From: Rhizobium sp. CCGE531 | GTDB lineage: Bacteria > Pseudomonadota > Alphaproteobacteria > Rhizobiales > Rhizobiaceae | Reading direction: 5' to 3' | Length of the DNA: 64,000 nt | Assembly (NCBI RefSeq): GCF_003627795.1 | Contig: NZ_CP032684.1 | Coordinates: forward strand, 3,532,001 to 3,596,000 | In this document: one piece after another, positions 9,894-18,938 of the stretch | Layout of the letters: each line of letters starts with the position of its first letter | Numbering within the stretch: position 1 is the first letter of the stretch | Made by a program: the position numbers and the translations under genes | The notes under the pieces: generated by a model | Databases searched by the model: none | The model's input: the letters and a program-made list of their open reading frames with translations, nothing else | What the model was told of the DNA's origin: nothing

Positions 9894-10961
9894 TCAGTTC
9901 TGGCTCACGACGTTTTCGTCATGCAGGCGAAACTCGAGTATCAGGCTGCGCTGCAGGATCGAATGATTGTCATCCGAGACCAGGATGAGATGTAGGGAGC
10001 CATCGGCGGCGCGGAAGACGTCTATGCCCTCCATATTGTCGATCTGATCTCTGGTCCCGGCCTCGAAGATCACATTGCCGTCCACGACGGCGCCCGGCTT
10101 GATATCAGCGCCGGCGATGCGGCGGATACGCAGGCCAAGGCCATGTATCAGCCCGAAGCGTCGCTCCAGCAACAATAGATCCCCGTCGGGCGTAAAGACG
10201 CCATCGCTGACATTGAAGCCGCCATAATGCCGAACGGCAAACCGGCCTTGGAGCGGCCCGTCCAGGACGGCAGCCGCCATATTGCCCTGCTCGTCCAGAC
10301 CATCTTCCGCGACGACGACGGCGCCTCCCGCAAGCGGACTTGACCGTGGCGCAATCATCAGCGCCTCGAGGCTGCGATTGGCGCGCAGCTGCCATCTTGG
10401 GATCGGGAGGGGGATGGTGCCGTCGGGCGGCGAAATCTCGAAGCCAGGATCGGGATAGACATCGACGCGATGATACTGCTCGTAACTGACAAGGACATGG
10501 TCGCCACGCAACGCAAGCCCCTCGGCATCCATATCCCCCTTGCCGGCATCGATGTCGCCGTCGCGATCGATCATCGGCGAGATCAGCGCATCACCGATGC
10601 CCTTCAACCGGCCCGCGGCGTCACGCTCGATGGCGCCGGTGAGCCAGTGGCCGGTATCGAGCACCGAGATGAAATGCCGTTGGTCGGGGCGAAAGCGAAT
10701 GGCCGAGATGGCGCCGAGAAGCGGATTGTCAGAACTGAGCTCAAGACCGCCGAGGAACTCCAGCGCATCGAAGCGTGATTGATCGGAGCCGGACCTGAAG
10801 GTGGAAATAACCCTTGCCTGAATGGCAACCGGACCACCCCCGCCGGGGTCGTTTCCGAAGCCGCAGCCCGCGAGCAGGCCGGCAAGCATGGCTATCACGC
10901 AGGCGCATCTTCCGGCAGCCGGCAAGCCCCCAGAACCGGCGGCGCCGGATGGAAAGGGCAC
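9894..10961 (-). CDS. Phytase-like domain lipoprotein
   Basis: About 355 aa with a lipoprotein signal (lipobox LLAGC, Cys33 with the GTG 10961 start) and a phytase-like (esterase-like activity of phytase) beta-propeller domain: FLGGLELSSDN, MDAEGLAL, NRSLEALMIAP and DNMEGIDVFRAADGSLHL are the repeated blades with conserved acidic residues. Likely anchored in the periplasm; substrate unknown, with calcium-dependent phosphoesterase or a binding role both possible. The start is uncertain: GTG 10961 or a shorter ATG 10889. It lies 38 bp downstream of cobT in the same direction and may be cotranscribed. Confidence 0.75.
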   Translation of the reverse strand: MPFPSGAAGSGGLPAAGRCACVIAMLAGLLAGCGFGNDPGGGGPVAIQARVISTFRSGSDQSRFDALEFLGGLELSSDNPLLGAISAIRFRPDQRHFISVLDTGHWLTGAIERDAAGRLKGIGDALISPMIDRDGDIDAGKGDMDAEGLALRGDHVLVSYEQYHRVDVYPDPGFEISPPDGTIPLPIPRWQLRANRSLEALMIAPRSSPLAGGAVVVAEDGLDEQGNMAAAVLDGPLQGRFAVRHYGGFNVSDGVFTPDGDLLLLERRFGLIHGLGLRIRRIAGADIKPGAVVDGNVIFEAGTRDQIDNMEGIDVFRAADGSLHLILVSDDNHSILQRSLILEFRLHDENVVSQN

Positions 10962-10999
10962 CGGCCATAAGGCCGATGACGCGGGACGACGCGGCGGGC

Positions 11000-12901
11000 T
11001 CAGCTGGCGCGGCGCATGCGCGAGCGCGGCATGCTCGTCTGATCCTCGAACAGCGAGGCAAGCTGCTCCGTCATCGCTCCGGCCAATTCGTCGGCATCGA
11101 CGATGGTGACGGCGCGGCGATAGTAGCGTGTCACATCGTGGCCGATGCCGATCGCCAGCAATTCCACGGGCGAACGCGTCTCGATCTGATCGATCACGGC
11201 GCGCAGATGCCGCTCCAGATAATTGCCCGGATTGACCGACAGCGTGGAATCATCGACCGGCGCACCGTCCGAGATCATCATCAGGATACGGCGCTGCTCG
11301 CGACGTCCGAGCAGGCGGTTATGCGCCCAGATCAGCGCCTCGCCGTCGATATTCTCCTTGAGCAGGCCCTCGCGCATCATCAGCCCCAGATTGCTGCGCG
11401 CCCGTCGATAGGGCTCGTCCGCGGCCTTGTAGATGATGTGGCGCAGATCGTTCAGCCGCCCCGGCGTCTGCGGCTTGCCGCTGGCAAGCCACCTCTCGCG
11501 CGCCTGTCCGCCCTTCCAGGCCTTGGTGGTGAAGCCGAGGATCTCGACCTTGACGCCGCAGCGCTCCAGCGTGCGCGCCAGAATGTCGGCACAGGAGGCG
11601 GCAACCGTGATCGGGCGGCCGCGCATCGAGCCGGAATTGTCGATCAGCAGCGTCACGACCGTATCGCGGAACTGTGTATCGCGCTCCATCTTGAAGGACA
11701 GCGCCTGCGTCGGATCGATGATCAGGCGCGGCAGGCGAGCCGGATCGAGATAACCCTCTTCCAGATCGAAGTCCCAGGAGCGGTTCTGCTGCGCCATGAG
11801 GCGGCGTTGCAGGCGATTGGCGAGACGTCCCACAGCGCCCTGCAGATGCGCGAGCTGCTTGTCGAGGAAGGCGCGCAGGCGCTCGAGCTCGGCCACGTCG
11901 CACAGCTCCTGTGCCGTCGTGGTCTCGTCGAACTCCTCGGTATAGACGTGATAGTCGACCTTCTCGTTGAAATCAGCAAAGGGCGTATTCGGACGGCGGG
12001 TTTCACCCGGCGTTTCCGAATCTTCCTCGCCTTCTTCGCTCATATCGTCGTCGGAGATTTCGCCGCCGTCTTCGGTCGCGCCGTCGTCCATCTGCTCGTC
12101 GGAGGCTTCGCTATCCTCCGCCGGTGCGGCGTCGGCGCCCTCGTCTTCCTTGACGTCGTCGTTATCCTGGTCCTCGCCGCTCGGCTTGTCCTCTTCGCTC
12201 TGCTGATCGTCGCTGTCGGGCTCAGACTGCTCGTCGCCATATTCCTCGGCCATCTCCATGGCCGTCAGCATATTGCGCACGATACGGGCGAAGCTTTGCT
12301 GATCGTTGATGGACGAAAGCAGATTGTCGAGATCGCCGCCGGTCTTCTCCTCGATGAAGGGGCGCCAGAGATCGAGCACCTTGCCGGCGCTTTCCGGCGG
12401 CTTCTGGCCGGTCAGCTTCTCGCGCACGATCATCGCCATGGCTTCGCCGATCGGCGCATCCTCGCGCCGTTCGATGCCGGAGAAATTCGCCTTGGCGTAT
12501 TTCTCCGTATTCATCGAGTTGATGTTGGCGGCAACGCCGCTCATGCGCAGCGAGCCGATCGATTCGACGCGCGCCTGCTCGACCGCATCGAAGATGCTGC
12601 GGGCATCGGCGCCCTGCGGCGCCATGACGGCATGCACGCGGGCATCGTGACAGGCGAGCCGCAAGGCCATCGAATCGCCCAAGCCCCGCGTCACCGCAAG
12701 CTCGTGAGCCGTCGGCCGTTTCGAAAGCTCCGGCAGGCGGATGCGCTCGCCGGTCATGCCCGGGCGTTCGTTGGCAAAAGCCACCTCGACCTCGGCATCG
12801 CCGGCGATCGAGCGGACACAGCCGGTGATCGCCCGGCGCAACGGCTCCATGTCCATCGGGGCGCCTGGCTTCGCTTTGGAATTATCTCCGCGACCTGACA
12901 T
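11000..12901 (-). CDS. cobT: Aerobic cobaltochelatase subunit CobT
   Basis: With CobS and CobN, inserts cobalt into hydrogenobyrinic acid a,c-diamide in the aerobic cobalamin pathway. The 633-aa protein has an N-terminal CobT domain, a long acidic linker (about 219-302, rich in Asp/Glu/Ser) and a C-terminal von Willebrand A domain with the MIDAS start DNSGSM at 421-426. This mirrors the BchD/ChlD partner of magnesium chelatase. It follows cobS with a 17-bp gap. CobN is not in this window. Confidence 0.96.
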   Translation of the reverse strand: MSGRGDNSKAKPGAPMDMEPLRRAITGCVRSIAGDAEVEVAFANERPGMTGERIRLPELSKRPTAHELAVTRGLGDSMALRLACHDARVHAVMAPQGADARSIFDAVEQARVESIGSLRMSGVAANINSMNTEKYAKANFSGIERREDAPIGEAMAMIVREKLTGQKPPESAGKVLDLWRPFIEEKTGGDLDNLLSSINDQQSFARIVRNMLTAMEMAEEYGDEQSEPDSDDQQSEEDKPSGEDQDNDDVKEDEGADAAPAEDSEASDEQMDDGATEDGGEISDDDMSEEGEEDSETPGETRRPNTPFADFNEKVDYHVYTEEFDETTTAQELCDVAELERLRAFLDKQLAHLQGAVGRLANRLQRRLMAQQNRSWDFDLEEGYLDPARLPRLIIDPTQALSFKMERDTQFRDTVVTLLIDNSGSMRGRPITVAASCADILARTLERCGVKVEILGFTTKAWKGGQARERWLASGKPQTPGRLNDLRHIIYKAADEPYRRARSNLGLMMREGLLKENIDGEALIWAHNRLLGRREQRRILMMISDGAPVDDSTLSVNPGNYLERHLRAVIDQIETRSPVELLAIGIGHDVTRYYRRAVTIVDADELAGAMTEQLASLFEDQTSMPRSRMRRAS

Positions 12902-12918
12902 GATGTGTCGGCTTTTCC

Positions 12919-13908
12919 TTAGGCTTCGAGCACGATGTTGGCGGCACTTTCCTTCAGCTCGACGCCGAAGGCGCGCTGATAGTGCTCGGCGACCAGCGGC
13001 CGCTCCAGCTCGTCACACTTGTTGAGGAAGGTGACACGGAAGGCAAAGGCGATATCGCCGAAGATCTCCGCATTCTCGGCCCAGGTGATGACCGTACGCG
13101 GGCTCATGACGGTCGACAGATCGCCGTTCATGAAGGCCGCGCGCGTCAGATCGGCGACGCGCACCATCTTGGAGACGGTATCGCGGCCCTTCTCGGTACG
13201 GAAGGACTTTACCTTCGCCAGCACGATATCGACTTCGTTGTTGTGTGGCAGGTAGTTCAGCGTCGTCACGATCGACCAGCGGTCCATCTGCGCCTGGTTG
13301 ATCTGCTGCGTGCCGTGATAAAGGCCGGTCGTGTCGCCGAGGCCGATCGTGTTGGCGGTTGCGAACAGGCGGAAGGCCGGGTGAGGACGGATGACGCGGC
13401 TCTGGTCGAGCAGCGTCAGGCGGCCCGAGGATTCCAAGACGCGCTGGATGACGAACATCACGTCCGGACGGCCGGCATCGTATTCGTCGAAGACGAGGGC
13501 GACGTTGTGCTGATAGGCCCAAGGCAGGATGCCGTCCTTGAATTCGGTGATCTGCAACCCGTCCTTGACGACGATCGCATCCTTGCCGACGAGATCGATA
13601 CGGCTGACATGGCTGTCGAGATTGATGCGCACGCAAGGCCAGTTGAGGCGGGCTGCGACCTGCTCGATATGCGAGGACTTGCCGGTGCCGTGATAGCCGG
13701 AGATCATCACGCGGCGATTATGGGCGAAGCCGGCGAGAATGGCGAGCGTGGTCTCGCGGTCGAAGAGATAGTCCGTATCCAGATCGGGTACGTAGGCGCC
13801 GCCCTTGCTGTAGGCCGGAACGCGGATGTCGGAATCAATGCCGAAAACCTCACGGACCGAAACGGTGGTGTCGGGGATCTCGGAAATATCAAGGTCAATC
13901 TTGCTCAT
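12919..13908 (-). CDS. cobS: Aerobic cobaltochelatase subunit CobS
   Basis: AAA+ ATPase that, with CobT, powers cobalt insertion by CobN. With the start at 13908 it has 329 aa, the usual length. Walker A is GYHGTGKSS at 71-79 and Walker B is [11 protein letters not shown]; a sensor-type LFATANTIG follows. ATG 13908 ([12 protein letters not shown]) is favoured because GGAG is correctly spaced; ATG 13911 and an upstream in-frame start are alternatives. First gene of the cobS-cobT unit. Confidence 0.96.
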   Translation of the reverse strand: MSKIDLDISEIPDTTVSVREVFGIDSDIRVPAYSKGGAYVPDLDTDYLFDRETTLAILAGFAHNRRVMISGYHGTGKSSHIEQVAARLNWPCVRINLDSHVSRIDLVGKDAIVVKDGLQITEFKDGILPWAYQHNVALVFDEYDAGRPDVMFVIQRVLESSGRLTLLDQSRVIRPHPAFRLFATANTIGLGDTTGLYHGTQQINQAQMDRWSIVTTLNYLPHNNEVDIVLAKVKSFRTEKGRDTVSKMVRVADLTRAAFMNGDLSTVMSPRTVITWAENAEIFGDIAFAFRVTFLNKCDELERPLVAEHYQRAFGVELKESAANIVLEA

Positions 13909-14217
13909 CATGTCTCCAGGGCGGGTGGCTCTCACCCTGCCGTATCAATCTCAGCCGCCTAATCCGATACGCCGCAGCATTTTTGCCCGCATCCGTTCGG
14001 TCGGAACAACGGCGATACTTCTGCGGGACTAAAGCAAAATCTCGGCGCGATAATATGATCGCTTGCGAGCATCCTTGAACAGAGTCCCGGACAAGAAACG
14101 CCGCGTCCGGAAAGTTGGCCGAGGTGCAGCCAGCCAAATGCGCACCCTGCCGCGGTTGCCCGCAGCTTCAGCCGATTTGGACCATACCTGATTGAAGGCG
14201 GAGAGCAAGGACAGGAA
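13909..14217. other. Intergenic stretch between the J-domain gene and cobS
   Basis: About 309 bp that must hold the cobS promoter on the minus strand and the 3' end of the J-domain transcript. A modest 6-bp stem CCGGAC/GTCCGG lies near 14091-14114. I see no convincing gene, riboswitch or repeat; in particular no recognisable cobalamin riboswitch, though I could not fold it. Confidence 0.5.
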
Positions 14218-14838
14218 TTAACAAAAACCGTTCTGTTTCAATAATTGATAGGCCTGAATGACCTCGCGAAAACGTTCCTCCGACCCGCGGTCGCCGCCAT
14301 TGGCATCGGGATGGTGCATTTTCACCAATTCCTTGTAGCGGCGCTTGATTTCCAGCGCCGTGGCGGTGGCGCCAAGCCCCATCGTATCGAACGCCTTCGC
14401 TTCCAGCGTCTTCAGCTTGCGCTGCTGCGGGAAGCGCGGGCCTCGACCCTGTCCCTCCCCCTCCTTGACGAAGCCGAAGGGATCGCGGACGCGGGAATAG
14501 GAGCCGGAGCGGATATCGGATTGAAGCGGGCTGTTTTTGGCAGCCTTGTTGACGCCTACAGTCCAGGTCGGACGATGGCCGGTGATGGCTTCCTTCTGGT
14601 AGCGCGCGATCTCCCCATCCGAGAGGCCGGAGAAATAATTGTAGCCCTTGTTGTATTCCTTGACGTGCTCGAAGCAGAACAAAAAGAACTGCCCTTCCGC
14701 ATTGCGCCCGACGGGAGCGCGATGCGTACCGTGCTTTTCGCAGCCGTCCCACTGGCATGTCGGCGGGCCTTGCTCAGGCTCCTGCGCGCGCTTGCGACGG
14801 GTGCGAATGCGATCGAAATATTTTGAATCAAGTCTCAT
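14218..14838 (-). CDS. J-domain (DnaJ-like) protein with N-terminal zinc-site candidate
   Basis: A 206-aa co-chaperone-type protein in which the J domain is C-terminal (about 150-203) with the essential HPD at 176-178 (MHHPDANGG). The N-terminal half holds two Cys (28, 33) and Cys55/His58 in CQWDGC and FCFEH, a possible metal site, and no Gly/Phe region or DnaJ zinc-finger repeats, so it is not DnaJ itself. It should stimulate an Hsp70 for a specialised client. This type stands beside cobS and bolA in rhizobia. Start ATG 14838. Confidence 0.85.
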   Translation of the reverse strand: MRLDSKYFDRIRTRRKRAQEPEQGPPTCQWDGCEKHGTHRAPVGRNAEGQFFLFCFEHVKEYNKGYNYFSGLSDGEIARYQKEAITGHRPTWTVGVNKAAKNSPLQSDIRSGSYSRVRDPFGFVKEGEGQGRGPRFPQQRKLKTLEAKAFDTMGLGATATALEIKRRYKELVKMHHPDANGGDRGSEERFREVIQAYQLLKQNGFC

Positions 14839-14946
14839 GGCGCCCTAATTATGGGGCCTTGGTTACCCCACAACAAGAATTGACAAACAGGAATGTTATA
14901 GGCTTTGTGGGAGCCTTTTTTTCGAGAGCGAGGTCGACGCGGGAAT

Positions 14947-15234
14947 ATGGAAACGACACTGCAATCCCGCATTGAGCGGAAGCTCAGAGACGCTTTCGCG
15001 CCCGAGCGCCTTGCCGTCATCAATGAAAGCCACCTGCATGCCGGCCATCAGCCCGATATGACGGGAGCCGGCGAGACCCATATAAGAATTCGCATCGTCT
15101 CCGCCAAGTTCGCTGGCATGCCGCGCCTGGCGCGCCACAGGGCCATCAATGAATTGCTGAAGCCGGAACTGGATGCCGGCCTTCACGCGCTGGCCGTGGA
15201 GCCGGCAGCACCCGGCGAAGCGGTTCGCTGGTAG
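14947..15234 (+). CDS. bolA: BolA family protein
   Basis: A 95-aa protein of the BolA/IbaG fold. The region INESHLHAGHQPDMTGAGET carries the conserved His and the ETHIRIRIVSAKFAGMPRLARHR block is diagnostic. BolA proteins bind [2Fe-2S] clusters together with monothiol glutaredoxins and act in iron signalling; some also bind DNA. Start ATG 14947 (METTLQSRIE) fits family length. Divergent from the J-domain gene, which has a shared upstream region of about 108 bp. Confidence 0.92.
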   Translation: METTLQSRIERKLRDAFAPERLAVINESHLHAGHQPDMTGAGETHIRIRIVSAKFAGMPRLARHRAINELLKPELDAGLHALAVEPAAPGEAVRW

Positions 15235-15288
15235 TCTGATTGCCGCTGGCAACGGATAACGCGGCCGAGCCATCCCCCCAACGGTGCG

Positions 15289-15873
15289 TTATGCGCCGAC
15301 AAAACTGAAAAGCGGCGCCATATTGCCGGTGTCTGCCGCCCTAAGAGCGTGGATATAAGCGCTCCGCCGTTCGTTATCGGCCTGCAGATCCACACCACTT
15401 GCCCACTCGATCGGCGGATGCCCGAAATAATCCCAAAGAAAAATGTCAGCCGCTATCCGGGCGTGGCGACCGTTTCCATTCGGGAACGGATGTATCCGTA
15501 CCATTCTGTGATGAAAGCGGGCGGCCGCCTCCTTCGGCGGAAAAACCGAGTGCTCCGCCCAATAGCGCGCATCGTCCAGGAGAATCCGAACCTGAACAGA
15601 TATTTGAAGAGGGTCGATGCCAATATTTTTCTCAATCAGGCGATAGGTCCCGGCCCATATCCAAACATCACCAAACAACCTCTTGTGCAGCAGCCTCGCA
15701 AACTCGCCCGTCAAAATGTCCCCTGTCCGCCGTCGGCCGACCCATCGAAGACCAGCCGTGATATTGGCGCTTTCAAGCTCATCAAGTTGAAGACGAGTCG
15801 TGATATGCTTGAATTTCAGTCCCTCGACGTCGTCAGCGTCAAGCGGTGTCGCGCCCTCAGGCTCTTGAAACAT
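15289..15873 (-). CDS. Fic-domain protein, mobile mystery protein B type
   Basis: A 194-aa single-domain Fic protein. The core motif is HPFPNGNGRHAR (about residues 128-139 from ATG 15873), i.e. HxFx-N-GNGRxxR with Asn where most active Fic enzymes have Asp/Glu. GEFARLLHKRLFGDVWIWAGTYR upstream is the usual Fic entry helix. Fic enzymes transfer AMP or other groups to target hydroxyls. Combined with the overlapping XRE gene, it matches the mobile mystery protein A/B pair, a toxin-antitoxin-like module. A GTG start at 15876 is an equal alternative; ATG 15873 overlaps the upstream TGA by one base. The effect of the Asn substitution on catalysis is unknown. Confidence 0.85.
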   Translation of the reverse strand: MFQEPEGATPLDADDVEGLKFKHITTRLQLDELESANITAGLRWVGRRRTGDILTGEFARLLHKRLFGDVWIWAGTYRLIEKNIGIDPLQISVQVRILLDDARYWAEHSVFPPKEAAARFHHRMVRIHPFPNGNGRHARIAADIFLWDYFGHPPIEWASGVDLQADNERRSAYIHALRAADTGNMAPLFSFVGA

Positions 15874-16334
15874 CACTCAGTCGCCCAGAGATCCGATGGT
15901 CTTTTTTCCGCGATTTCCCTGGCCAGACTCTCGATCTCCTCGTTGAGAGCATCTGGTTGCAAAGCCTGTTTCTCCAAGGCCATATGGGCATTCGTCCGAT
16001 GGATCACCGATCGTGCCTTCATCCGTGCCTGATCCATGATCATCACTTCGACGGAGCCGTTCGGCACGATGCCATAGACGAAACGCCCTCCCATCGCTTC
16101 CGCAAGCTTTTCCATCTGCCCGATGGAGATCGCCTTGGAACGCTCATTCTGTTCTGCTTGATAGATCGAGCCACGGCTTACGGCCAGCCGATCGGCGAGC
16201 TGCTGCACGGACATTCCCAACGCCTTCCTCACCGTGGTTATCCAGCCTTCAGACGGCACGTCGCTCAAGGGCTGGTTCACAGCCATGTCGACCAGTCGAA
16301 TATATTGCTTCGCCACGGTTTTCTTAATGTTCAT
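15873..16334 (-). CDS. XRE-type regulator, mobile mystery protein A
   Basis: A 153-aa protein with a helix-turn-helix at about 41-63 (MSVQQLADRLAVSRGSIYQA) of the XRE/Cro class, followed by an EQNERSKAISIGQMEKLAEAMGGRFVY block and a charged C-terminal helix region. The whole layout matches mobile mystery protein A, the obligate partner of the Fic protein B. Start ATG 16334; no strong ribosome site. First gene of the pair, with a palindrome just upstream (16355-16376), suggesting autorepression. Likely acts as the antitoxin/regulator. Confidence 0.85.
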   Translation of the reverse strand: MNIKKTVAKQYIRLVDMAVNQPLSDVPSEGWITTVRKALGMSVQQLADRLAVSRGSIYQAEQNERSKAISIGQMEKLAEAMGGRFVYGIVPNGSVEVMIMDQARMKARSVIHRTNAHMALEKQALQPDALNEEIESLAREIAEKRPSDLWATE

Positions 16335-16354
16335 TGGCCAGCCGCCGATATTTT

Positions 16355-16376
16355 ATGTCTATCTATAACTAGACAT
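16355..16376 (-). promoter_or_regulatory. Palindromic operator candidate before the XRE-Fic pair
   Basis: ATGTCTA (16355-16361) and TAGACAT (16370-16376) form a perfect 7-bp inverted repeat with an 8-bp AT-rich spacer, 21 bp upstream of the XRE start codon, within an unusually AT-rich stretch (about 16340-16440). Position and symmetry suit an autoregulatory site for the XRE protein. Confidence 0.55.
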
Positions 16377-16497
16377 TTATATCAAATTTGTCCAGTTACA
16401 AGGATACAAACAAGAAAGAAATGTACAGCTATAAATGACAAATCACGGCATGGATGGCGAGGTTGGCGCTGGAGACAATCGATCCTGATCGCCAAAT

Positions 16498-17808
16498 CTA
16501 GTTCGGCTTCACCTCTTCCGTCTCGGCAGGGCGGATGCGCAGCTTGGTGATGCGGTTCTTTTCCCGCTTCATGACGATGAAGCGCTTGCCGTAGAAGGTG
16601 AAGGCCTGACGCTCTTCCGGGATGGTCATCGATTCGTGGATGACGAGACCGGCGATTGTCGTTGCCTCCTCGTCGGGCAAATGCCAGTCGAGAGCACGAT
16701 TGAGGTCGCGAATCGGCACGACGCCATCGACGACGATCGAGCCGTCGGCCTCCTGCCGCACGCCCTGGATGTCGAGGTCATGCTCGTCGGCGATATCGCC
16801 GACGATCTCCTCCAGAATGTCTTCCAGGGTGACGATGCCCTGCACCTCGCCATATTCGTCGACGACGACGGCGAAATGCTGCTTGCGGCGCAGGAAGGCG
16901 TTGAGCTGGTCTTCGAGGTTAGTGCTGTCGGGCACGAACCAGGGCTTTTGCGCGATTTTGACGATGTCGAGATTTTCCGGTTCGACATTTCGCTCCGCCA
17001 GCGCCCGCAGCAGATCCTTGGCATGCACGACGCCGATGATGTTGTCGATGGTGCCGCGCCAGAGCGGCATGCGCGTGTAGGGACTGTCGAGAATGGCGCG
17101 CACCACCACCTCGGGCGGATCATCGGCATTGATGGCGCGCATCGCCGTACGGTGCACCATGATGTCGGAAAGCTCCAGCTCGCCGAGATCGAGCACGCCG
17201 CCAAGACGGTCGCGGTCGGCCTTGACGACCGAACCTTCGCGATGAAGCAGATCCACGGCGCCGCGCAGCTCCTCATGCGCCGACAGCATCGACACTTCCT
17301 TGGAGAGGTTGATGCCGAAAATGCCGAGAATCAAGCGAACGATGGCGTTGACGAAACTCGATACCGGGCCGACGACAGCGACAAACAGCCGCACCGGCGC
17401 GGCCACGTTGAGCGCAAAGCGATCCGGCGTCGAAATCGCCCAGCTTTTCGGCAGCACCTCGGCGAAGATGACGAGGATGACGGTCATCGCAGCCGTGGCC
17501 AGCGCCACGCCAGAATTGCCGAACAGGCCGAGGAACACGCTGGTCGCCAATGACGACGACAGAATGTTCGCGAGATTGTTGCCGATGAGCAAGGTGCCGA
17601 TCAGCCGGTCGCGGCGCTCGATGAGGCGGCGCACGACGCCGGCGCTTTCGTCGCCATTGGCCTCCAGCGTGTGGATTCGCGTCCGGGAGACCGCGGTCAA
17701 CGCCGTTTCCGAACCGGAGAAGAATGCCGACAGCAGCACGAGCACGATGATCGAGGCGATCTCGGGCCAATATTCGAACAATATAGCCAGCGTGCTTTCG
17801 ACCGTCAT
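16498..17808 (-). CDS. CorC/HlyC-like transporter-associated protein (DUF21-CBS-CorC)
   Basis: A 436-aa inner-membrane protein: an N-terminal DUF21/CNNM transmembrane domain (about 1-180, with FFSGSETALTAVSRTR), paired CBS domains (about 205-330) and a C-terminal CorC_HlyC domain (about 345-430). Related proteins act in magnesium/cobalt efflux or tolerance; the old label hemolysin is misleading. Start ATG 17808 overlaps the aroB stop by one base, so it is the third gene of an aroK-aroB-corC-like operon. The ion specificity is not visible in sequence. Confidence 0.9.
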   Translation of the reverse strand: MTVESTLAILFEYWPEIASIIVLVLLSAFFSGSETALTAVSRTRIHTLEANGDESAGVVRRLIERRDRLIGTLLIGNNLANILSSSLATSVFLGLFGNSGVALATAAMTVILVIFAEVLPKSWAISTPDRFALNVAAPVRLFVAVVGPVSSFVNAIVRLILGIFGINLSKEVSMLSAHEELRGAVDLLHREGSVVKADRDRLGGVLDLGELELSDIMVHRTAMRAINADDPPEVVVRAILDSPYTRMPLWRGTIDNIIGVVHAKDLLRALAERNVEPENLDIVKIAQKPWFVPDSTNLEDQLNAFLRRKQHFAVVVDEYGEVQGIVTLEDILEEIVGDIADEHDLDIQGVRQEADGSIVVDGVVPIRDLNRALDWHLPDEEATTIAGLVIHESMTIPEERQAFTFYGKRFIVMKREKNRITKLRIRPAETEEVKPN

Positions 17809-18938
17809 CAGGGATGTTTTTCCTTCAGGAAGCTCAAGACCTCCGAGGACGGCACATCGTCCGCAACGAAGGACTGGCCGATGCCGCGCGTGAGGATGAA
17901 GGTGAGCTTGCCGCTCTTGACCTTCTTGTCCTGCGCGATCGCATCCATCAGCGTTTCGGCCGGCGGCAGCTCGCCGGGGATATCGCCCATCCGGGTCGGC
18001 AGGCCGACGGCCTTCAGATGCGCCTCGACGCGCTTCGCATCGTCGGGACTTGCGAGATTGAGGCGTGCGGAAAATTCATGCGCCAGCACCATGCCGATCG
18101 CCACGCCTTCTCCATGCACCAGCCGGCGGCTGTCGTAAGCGGTGGCCGCTTCGAGTGCGTGGCCGAAGGTGTGGCCGAGATTGAGCAGAGCCCGAGGACC
18201 ATTTTCGCGCTCGTCGGCGACGACGACATCGGATTTCGCCTGGCAACTCGCCGCGATCGCCTCGATACGAGCAGCACCACCCGAGAAGACTTGCCTCCAG
18301 TTCGCCTCGAGCCAGGCGAAGAAATCCGGCTTGTCGATCAGGCCGTATTTGGCGACCTCGGCGTAACCGGCGCGGAATTCGCGTTCGCTGAGCGTATTCA
18401 GCACATCGGTATCGGCAAGCACCAGATCCGGCTGATGGAAGACGCCGACGAGGTTCTTGCCGTGATGGGTGTTGATGCCGGTCTTGCCGCCGACCGACGA
18501 ATCCACCTGCGACAGCAGCGATGTCGGCACCTGGACGAAACGAACGCCTCGGCGCACGATGCCGGCGGCAAAGCCTGAGAGGTCGCCGATGACGCCGCCG
18601 CCGAGCGCGATCACCGTATCGTTGCGCTCCACGCGCGCGGTCAGCACCGCGTCGCAAACGGTCATGAGATGCTCGAAGCTCTTGGTCTTTTCGCCGGCCG
18701 GCAAGACGAGGCTGGAGGCATGGATGCCCGCAGCTTCGAGACTTGCGATCAATGCATCGAGATAATGCGGCGCGACGTTTTCATCCGTAATCACGGCGGC
18801 CTTGCGGCCCGTCAGCCGCGCGGCGATTTCGCGACCTGCGCGGGCGATCAGGCCGGGGCCGATCAGGATGTCATAGGCGCGCTCGTCGAGAGGCACGCGC
18901 ACGAGACGCTCTGCGGAGGCCGGTGTGATCGCATTCAT
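17808..18938 (-). CDS. aroB: 3-Dehydroquinate synthase
   Basis: Second step of the shikimate pathway: DAHP to 3-dehydroquinate, NAD- and metal-dependent. The 376-aa protein has the NAD-loop ALGGGVIGDLSGF (about 115-127), the GKTGINTHHGKNLVG block and metal-ligand segments LNLGHTFGHALE and LVHGEGVAIGM. The ATG overlaps the aroK stop as ATGA (18935-18938). Standard length, no fusion. Confidence 0.97.
   Translation of the reverse strand: MNAITPASAERLVRVPLDERAYDILIGPGLIARAGREIAARLTGRKAAVITDENVAPHYLDALIASLEAAGIHASSLVLPAGEKTKSFEHLMTVCDAVLTARVERNDTVIALGGGVIGDLSGFAAGIVRRGVRFVQVPTSLLSQVDSSVGGKTGINTHHGKNLVGVFHQPDLVLADTDVLNTLSEREFRAGYAEVAKYGLIDKPDFFAWLEANWRQVFSGGAARIEAIAASCQAKSDVVVADERENGPRALLNLGHTFGHALEAATAYDSRRLVHGEGVAIGMVLAHEFSARLNLASPDDAKRVEAHLKAVGLPTRMGDIPGELPPAETLMDAIAQDKKVKSGKLTFILTRGIGQSFVADDVPSSEVLSFLKEKHP

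Noticed and set aside
10814..12898. A 694-codon open frame on the plus strand opposite cobT
   Set aside because: It is the antisense shadow of a GC-rich gene, rich in Arg/His/Ala with no domain sense; cobT has full family features on the other strand.
13895..14137. An 80-codon frame upstream of cobS
   Set aside because: Overlaps the cobS start, lacks a ribosome site and shows no recognisable residues.
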